NCBI RefSeq assembly: GCF_000153825.1
Contig: NZ_DS022299.1
Span: forward strand, 2,285,607-2,349,606
From: Synechococcus sp. RS9916
GTDB taxonomy: Bacteria > Cyanobacteriota > Cyanobacteriia > PCC-6307 > Cyanobiaceae
Direction: 5' to 3'
Length of the DNA: 64,000 nucleotides
Numbering within the stretch: the stretch's first letter is position 1; every line of letters starts with the position of its first letter. The translations under genes were made by a program, and so were the position numbers. The notes beneath the pieces are model-generated. The model was not told where the DNA came from. It was given only the letters and a program-made list of their open reading frames with translations, and made no database searches. Shown here in pieces: positions 54,701 through 63,700 of this stretch.

Positions 54701-57700
54701 TAACCGCCACCACCGGCGATGGATTGGGCGAGCAGTGCGGCTGAGCCGATGGCACTGGTGCGGAGGTTGGAGGTGTTGGTGACCGTGACGTTGCCGGTTT
54801 TGATCAGTGGGAGTGCACTGGCATCCACTGCCGTTGAGATCGAGCCCATGCGGATGCTGTCACCGTCGTTCGTGGCTGCTGCACCACCACCACCGCCGAT
54901 GGACTGGGCGATGAGGGCAGCGGAGTTGATGCCAATCGTGGTGATGTCTGCTCTGTTGAGCAGAGTGATTTCACCGGTGTCACTGGAGCTGCTGGCAGCG
55001 ACGGTGCTGCCCAGGGTGAGGGATGAGCCACTGGTGGAACCAACAAAACCACCACCACCACCGATGGACTGGGCCAGGAGGCCAGTGGAGTTTTCACCTG
55101 CAGTTTGGATGGAGTCGTAATTGATAGTGGCTTGGATGGCACCAGCATTGGCCTCACCGATATGGGAGGCGCCCAGTGCGGCATTGCCGCCGATGTTCCC
55201 AAGCCAGCCGCCACCACCGGCGATGGACTGGAGAACGATGCCGGGTGAATCAATGCCCTTGGTGGCAATGAGATTGCCCTTGCCTTGGAAGGAGATCGAA
55301 CCAGCATTGGCAGTGCTGCTGGCAGCACTGGTCATGCCGAGGGTGGCGTTACCGGTCACTTCAGCACCAAGGCCACCACCACCAGCGATGGTCTGAACGA
55401 CCATCGCTGCGGAATTCTGCCCTTCAGTGATGGCATCACTGGTGAGTGAGGCGGTGACGGAACCGGAGCTGAGGTTGCCAGTGGTTTGGGATGCGCCGAG
55501 GGTGACATTGCCAAGGGCACTGCCGGTGACACCACCGCCACCACCGACGGATTGGATGACTGCCGCAGTGGAGAAGGCAGCAGTGGATCCGAGGGTTTCT
55601 GTGGTGCTGGTGAGGGTGACGTTGCCGCCCCGGAGTGAGGATCCTGCTTCACTGCCGAGCTGGGCATTGGGGGTGCTTCGGAGCAGGGACCAACCACCCC
55701 CACCACCGATGGACTGGGCGACGAGGGCTGGGCTGTAGGCGCCGACGGTGATGACGGATGCAGCGTTGTTGGTGACAGAGACGTCGCCTGCGTTCGCAGA
55801 GGTGAGGTTGCTACCGGCGAGGGTGACGTTGTATTTGGCCTGGGCGTTGGTTTCCGCGATGTAACCACCACCACCGGCGATGGATTGAACCATCAGAGCA
55901 GGTGAGCCGTTGCCCGAGGTTTGGAGTTTGCCCCGGTTGGTGACCGAGACAGAATCGGCGTCGGCGATGTCTCCGGCACTGGCGCCGAGACGACTGAGGG
56001 ACCCGAGGGACTTGGCAGCGGCACCACCACCACCACCGATGGATTGGGCGAGGAAGGCAGCGGCATTGATGCCCGTAGTGGTGATGTCACCTGTGTTGGT
56101 GACAGAGACCCTGCTACCGGAGGCATTGCCGATTAGGGAGCCGCCAAGGATGACGGCATCACCAGCGGAGAGGCCGGCGACACCACCACCACCACCAATC
56201 GACTGGGCTAGCAGACCGATGGAGTTGTTGCCGGAGGTTTGGATCTTGCTGGAGTTGGTGACGCGCACCGAGCCGGCGTTGGCGATGCCGGTGCCGCTGG
56301 CACCCATCGTCACGTTGCCGGTGACCTCAGCTGCAGCACCACCACCACCACCGATGGATTGGGCGAGGAGTGCTGGAGAGCTGAGGCCTTTGCTGATTAG
56401 GAGTTCACCGGTGTTGTTGACGGTGACATCAGCGCCATTGGCGGATGCGCCAATGAGGTTCACGGCACCGAGGTTGAGGGTGGTGCCGATATCACCGGTG
56501 CGACCACCACCACCACCGATGGATTGGACGTTGATCAGTGGGCTGAAGTTACCGGTGGTTTGCACCGAGCCCGTGTTGGTGAGGGAGACCTTGCCTGCGT
56601 TTTGGCTGCCGGAGCTGCTGATGCTGCCGAGCTGTGCAGCTCCACCGATCTGGCCGGTGTAGGCACCACCACCACCGATGGACTGGAGGCTGATGCCAGG
56701 TGAAATGTTACCTGAGGTGGAGATCAGCGAGCGGTTGGTGACGGTGATGGAGCCGCTATCCATGGGAGCAGCGCTGTTCTGCGCACCAACAATGAGGTTG
56801 CCTTGGACGGTTCCAACCCAACCGCCACCGCCACCGATCGATTGGGCGGAGAGGGCTTGGCTGTAGTCGCCTTTTGTGATGAGCTCTTTGCCGGTGGAAG
56901 AGATGTTGATTGATCCACCGCTGAGGTCAGCCGAGGCTGCAGCATCGGTGCTGCCGATGGTGACGTTGCCGCCCGAGGTTTGGGCGATGCGACCACCACC
57001 ACCACCGATGGCTTGGGCAAAGATGGCGGGCGAATACTGGGCGAGGGTGATCAGGCTGCCCTCGTTGCGCAGGGTCATGGCCTGCGCGGATTGGATGCTC
57101 GTGGCGTTGGCGGAACCGATGACGACAGTGCCGTTGGCGGAATCGGCGGAGCCACCCCCACCACCGACGGCCTGGTGAAGGATGGCCGGCGAGAAGGCGT
57201 TGTTGGAGAGGAGTGTGCCGGTGTTGATGAGTGTGGATTTTCCGGACTGACCAGTGGCACCGTTGCTGCCGAGGGTGGCATCACCGAAACCGGATTGGAC
57301 GTCACCACCACCAGCGCCAACGCTGCTGAGATAGACGGGGATGGAGGAGGTGCCGTAGGTGGCGATGTTGCCGGTGTTGCGGAGGGTGACCGTGCCTGCC
57401 GTACCGCCGGAGCCGCCGGAACCACCAAGACTAAGGGTGCCTTCATTGATGTTGGCGGTGGCACGGCCACCACCACCAGCGATCGATTTGGCGACGACGC
57501 CGTAGGAGCCATCCCCCAAGGTGGTGATATTGCCGTTGTTGGTGATGGTGATATTTCCGGCGTTACCGCCCTTGCCACCGGATGCACCGAGGCTGAGGGA
57601 ATCTTGGCTGGCACCGATGTCACCGCCACCACCACCGATGGCGAGAGCAAAGACACCAACGGCGTTGTCACCGCGGGTGACGATGTCAGCGCCAGCGGCG

Positions 57701-60700
57701 TTGGTGATGGTGATGTTTCCGGAGTTGCCGCCGCCACCACCAGAGCCACCAAGGGACGCGCTCATGGCAGCCGTGCTGGACAGGGAGCCGCCGCCGCCAC
57801 CGACCGATTGGGCATAGATGCCATAGGCGGCAGGACCGCTGACATCAATCAGGCCGGAGTTGGTGACGGAGACATTGCCGGCGTCACCGCCATCACCACC
57901 TGAGCCACCAAAGGAGATGGAGGCCTCAGTGCCTTCTGATGCGGTTTGCGTTGCGATGGAGACGCGACCGCCACCACCACCAACGGATTGAGAGAAGACA
58001 CCGTGGGACTGGCTGCCTTTGGTGATCACAAGCCCGCGGTTCGTAACAGAGACATTGCTGGCGCTGCCTCCGCCACCGGCTGAGCCACCGACCTGAAGGC
58101 TTCCGCTGATGGTGTTGTCAGCGGACGATGAGGGCGCGGCGATGGAGGTTTCACCACCACCACCACCGACCGATTGGGCGTAAATGGCGACGGCGTTGTC
58201 GCCAAGGGTCTGGATGTCAGCGGCGTTCACGATGGTGACGCTTCCGGAGTTACCGCCGGCGCCACCAGAGCCGCCGATGGTGCCGTTGATGGCGATGTTG
58301 GAGGCGGAGGACCCACCGACAAAGCTGCTGCTGCTGCCGCCGCCACCACCGACGGACTGGACATAGAGGGCTGTGGCGTTGTTCCCGCTGGTGAGGATGG
58401 TGCCGTCTTGGATGTTGAGGTTGACGGCACCTGAGTTGCCGCCGGCACCACCGGAGGCACCGATGCCGACGTTGATGCCGATGTTTCCGCCTTGAACGTT
58501 GTTGACGTTCGTGCCAGCGGAACCGCCGCCACCACCGATGGATTGGGCGAGGAGAGCGACTGCGTTGTTGCCAGTGGTGCGGATGATCAGATCAGCGGCG
58601 TTGAGGGAGACGGTGCCGCTGTTCCCGCCGGCGCCACCAGCGCCAGATTCACCGACCCCGAGTCCACCGAGTGTGGCGTTGGTGGTGCTGCTGGTGGCGT
58701 TGCTGTGAATGGCACCACCCTGACCACCGCCACCACCGATGGATTGGAGAAGGATGCCTTTCGCGGATTGACCGGTTGTGGACACGGTCAGGGTTTTGCC
58801 GGCATTCGTGATCAGAGACACGTCACCTGCGGAGGCACCGTTACCGCCTTTGCCGCCAAAGCCGAAGGTGGCAGAAGCGGAGTAGGTGGCGTTGCCGGAG
58901 TTGGTCGCCGAGCTGGTGATGGAGCCACCAGCACCACCACCACCACCAACGGATTGCGCGAAGACACCAATGGCCTGGGTGCCTGTGGTGGAGATGTTGC
59001 CGGAGAGACGGGCGTTGACATCAGCGGCCTGACCACCAACGCCGCCATCACCCGCTTTGGACGCGTCGGCCCCGAAGGCAAATTTGGCGTTAGCAGACTC
59101 AGCAGACGCGGAGGCGTTGCCTGTGATCGATCCGCCCTGACCGCCACCACCACCGATGGATTGGAGGAGAACGCCGTAGGAGCCAGCACCTTGCGTCAGC
59201 AGCGTGGCGTCAGCAAAAAGGCTGACGCTGCCCGCTTGTCCGCCGTTGCCACCGGATCCACCCATGGCCATAGCAGCGGAGATGTTGCCGCTGGCTGAGC
59301 CGGAGTTGATGGAGCCTGCAGCACCACCACCACCACCGATGGACTGAAGGAAGAGGGCATGGGCTGCATCGCCGCTGGTTTGGACGGTGAGATCCGCGAT
59401 CTGCGAGGCGCGGCCGAGGGAGACGGAAGAGGCACTGCCGCCATTGCCGCCAGAGCGGGTCAGAGCACCAGAGGCGCCGAGGGTAAAGGAGGTATTTGAG
59501 GTGCCGGTTGCCACATTGCTGGAGAGCACCGAGCCGCTCGCGCCACCGCCACCACCGATGGACTGGAGGAGCAGGCCGTGGGCGCCAGCACCGGTGCCTG
59601 TGGACGCATTACCCGTGATCACGGTGAGGTCTTCAGGGACGTTGAAGGCGACCTGACCGCCGGAGCCACCGGAGCCACCGGCTCCGCCCATCGTGACGGA
59701 GGCGGAAGCCTGAAGCCTGGAGCTGCCCGAGGCGGTGGCGGAGTTGGTGACGGAGGCACCAGCGCCACCACCACCACCGACGGATTGAGCAAAGAAGCCG
59801 ATGGAGCTGTCACCCGCGGTTTGGATGGCACCGCTGATGCTGCCTTGAACGGTCTGGCCCCAGGAGCCACTGCCGCCGGCGCCACCGATGGGAACGGAAG
59901 CACCGAGGCTGAATTTGGAGTTTGCTGACGTAGCAGAGGCGGATGCGTTGGAGGTGACAGCACCGCCCTGACCACCACCACCACCGATGGACTGGAGGAG
60001 AACACCGTAGGAGGAGGCACCTTTGGTGATGAAGGTGCCATCGAGGTAGGCCGACACCACACCTGCAGCACCGCCATCACCACCTTGGCCACCGATGGCA
60101 AACGATGCGGAGAGGTTGCCGCCAGCGGAGGCGTTGTTCACCGAGCCGCCGGCACCGCCGCCACCACCGATGGATTGGAGGAAGACGGCATTGGAGTTGT
60201 CACCACTGGTTTGGATCTGTAGATCGGCGATCTGCGAGGCGCGACCGAGGGAGACGGAACCAGCGGAACCGCCACCACCACCGGAGCCGCCGGAGGAGCC
60301 GTCGCCACCGAGGGAGAAGGAGGTGTTGGAAGTGGTTGTGGCGGAGTTGGAGCCGATGACGGAGCCACCGGTACCACCACCACCGCCGATGGACTGGAGG
60401 AGCAGGCCGTGGGAGCCAGCGCCAGCGCCAGCAGCACCGACTGAGCCCATGGATGAGGAGGCGTTAGCAGCGGTGCCACCGCCGGTGACGATGGTGAGTG
60501 TTTTGGGGACCAGGAAGTTGATGGAGCCGGAGTTGCCGCCATCACCGCCTTTGCCGCCCATGCCAAAGGTGGCGGATGCCGCGAATTTGGCCTCGCCTTG
60601 GGCGGATGCGGAGTTGGTGACGGAGCCACCGGCACCACCACCACCACCGACGGATTGCGCAAAGAAACCGATGGACCCAGCACCTGAGGTGGCGACGTTT

Positions 60701-63700
60701 CCAGAGATGGAGCCGTTGATATCACCGGAGCGACCACCGCCGCCACCGATGGCGCCTTCGCCGACAACGGCACCAAGGGTGAAGGAGGAATTGGCGGTTT
60801 TGTTGCCAGTCCCTGCAGCGACGTTAGAGGTGACCGAACCGCCCTGACCACCACCACCACCGATGGATTGGAGGAGAACGCCGTAGGAGGTGTCGCCTTT
60901 GGTGATGAAGGTGCCATCGGCGTAGAAGTTGACGCCGGAGGCGTTACCACCGCCACCGCCAGTGCCACCGATGGCAAAGGAGGCGTTGAGGTTGCCGCCT
61001 TCAGCGGAGGCGTTATTCACCGAGCCGCCGGCACCGCCACCACCACCGAGGGACTGGAGGAAGACGGCATGGGCGTTGTGGCCCTGGGTTTGGATCTGTA
61101 GATCGGCGATCTGCGAGGCGCGACCGAGGGAGACGGAACCAGCGGAACCGCCGCCGCCGCCGTCACCACCGGAGGTGTAACCACCACCGAGGGAGAAGGA
61201 GGTGTTGGAGGTGGTTGTGGCGGAGTTGGAGCCGATGACGGAGCCACCGGTACCACCACCACCGCCGATGGACTGGAGGAGAAGGCCGTGGGAGCCAGCG
61301 CCAGCGCCAGCAGCACCGACTGAGCCCATGGATGAGGAGGCGTTAGCGGCAGTGCCACCGCCGGTGACGATGGTGAGTGTGTCGGGGACCAGGAAGTTGA
61401 TGGAGCCGGAGCTGCCGCCTTTACCGCCTTTGCCGCCCATGCCAAAGGTGGCGGATGCCGCGAATTTGGCCTCGCCTTGGGCGGATGCGGAGTTGGTGAC
61501 GGAGCCACCGGCACCACCACCACCACCGACGGATTGCGCAAAGAAACCGATGGACCCAGCACCTGAGGTGGCGACGTTTCCAGAGATGGAGCCGTTGATG
61601 TCACCGGAGCGACCACCACCGCCACCGATGGCGCCTTTGCCGACAACAGCACCAAGGGTGAAGGAGGAATTGGCGGTTTTGTTGCCAGTTCCTGCAGCGA
61701 CGTTGGAGGTGACCGAACCACCCTGACCACCACCACCACCGATGGATTGGAGGAGAACGCCGTAGGAGGTGTCGCCTTTGGTGATGAAGGTGCCATCGGC
61801 GTAGAAGTTGACGCCGGAGGCGTTACCACCGCCACCGCCAGTGCCACCGATGGCAAAGGAGGCGTTGAGGTTGCCGCCTTCAGCGGAGGCGTTATTCACC
61901 GAGCCGCCGGCACCGCCACCACCACCGAGGGACTGGAGGAAGACGGCATGGGCGTTGTGGCCCTGGGTTTGGATCTGTAGATCGGCGATCTGCGAGGCGC
62001 GACCGAGGGAGACGGAACCAGCGGAACCGCCGCCGCCGGCGTCACCACCGGAGGTGTAACCACCACCGAGGGAGAAGGAGGTGTTGGAGGTGGTTGTGGC
62101 GGAGTTGGAGCCGATGACGGAGCCACCGGTACCACCACCACCGCCGATGGACTGGAGGAGAAGGCCGTGGGAGCCAGCGCCAGCGCCAGCAGCACCGACT
62201 GAGCCCATGGATGAGGAGGCGTTAGCGGCAGTGCCACCGCCGGTGACGATGGTGAGTGTGTCGGGGACCAGGAAGTTGATGGAGCCGGAGCTGCCGCCTT
62301 TACCGCCTTTGCCGCCCATGCCAAAGGTGGCGGATGCCGCGAATTTGGCCTCGCCTTGGGCGGATGCGGAGTTGGTGACGGAGCCACCGGCACCACCACC
62401 ACCACCGACGGATTGCGCAAAGAAACCGATGGACCCAGCACCTGAGGTGGCGACGTTTCCAGAGATGGAGCCGTTGATGTCACCGGAGCGACCACCACCG
62501 CCACCGATGGCGCCTTTGCCGACAACAGCACCAAGGGTGAAGGAGGAATTGGCGGTTTTGTTGCCAGTTCCTGCAGCGACGTTGGAGGTGACCGAACCAC
62601 CCTGACCACCACCACCACCGATGGATTGGAGGAGAACGCCGTAGGAGGTGTCGCCTTTGGTGATGAAGGTGCCATCGGCGTAGAAGTTGACGCCGGAGGC
62701 GTTACCACCGCCACCGCCAGTGCCACCGATGGCAAAGGAGGCGTTGAGGTTGCCGCCAGCGGAGGCGTTGTTCACCGAGCCGCCGGCACCGCCACCACCA
62801 CCGATGGATTGGAGGAAGACGGCGTGAGCGTTATCGCCCTGGGTTTGGATCTGTAGATCGGCGATCTGCGAGGCGCGACCGAGGGAGACGGAACCAGCGG
62901 AACCGCCGCCGCCGGCGTCACCACCGGAGGTGTAACCACCACCGAGGGAGAAGGAGGTGTTGGAGGTGGTTGTGGCGGAATTGGAGCCGATGACGGAGCC
63001 ACCGGTACCACCACCACCGCCGATGGACTGGAGGAGAAGGCCGTGGGAGCCAGCGCCAGCGCCAGCAGCACCGACTGAGCCCATGGATGAGGAGGCGTTA
63101 GCGGCAGTGCCACCGCCGGTGACGATGGTGAGTGTGTCGGGGACCAGGAAGTTGATGGAGCCGGAGTTGCCGCCATCACCGCCTTTGCCGCCCATGCCAA
63201 AGGTGGCGGATGCCGCGAATTTGGCCTCGCCTTGGGCGGATGCGGAGTTGGTGACGGAGCCACCGGCACCACCACCACCACCGACGGATTGCGCAAAGAA
63301 ACCGATGGACCCAGCACCTGAGGTGGCGACGTTTCCAGAGATGGAGCCGTTGATATCACCGGAGCTACCACCACCGCCACCGATGGCGCCTTCGCCGACA
63401 ACGGCACCAAGGGTGAAGGAGGAATTGGCGGTTTTGTTGCCAGTTCCTGCAGCGACGTTGGAGGTGACCGAACCACCCTGACCACCACCACCACCGATGG
63501 ATTGGAGGAGAACGCCGTAGGAGGTGTCGCCTTTGGTGATGAAGGTGCCATCGGCGTAGAAGTTGACGCCGGAGGCGTTACCACCGCCACCGCCAGTGCC
63601 ACCGATGGCAAAGGAGGCGTTGAGGTTGCCGCCTTCAGCGGAGGCGTTATTCACCGAGCCGCCGGCACCGCCACCACCACCGAGGGACTGGAGGAAGACG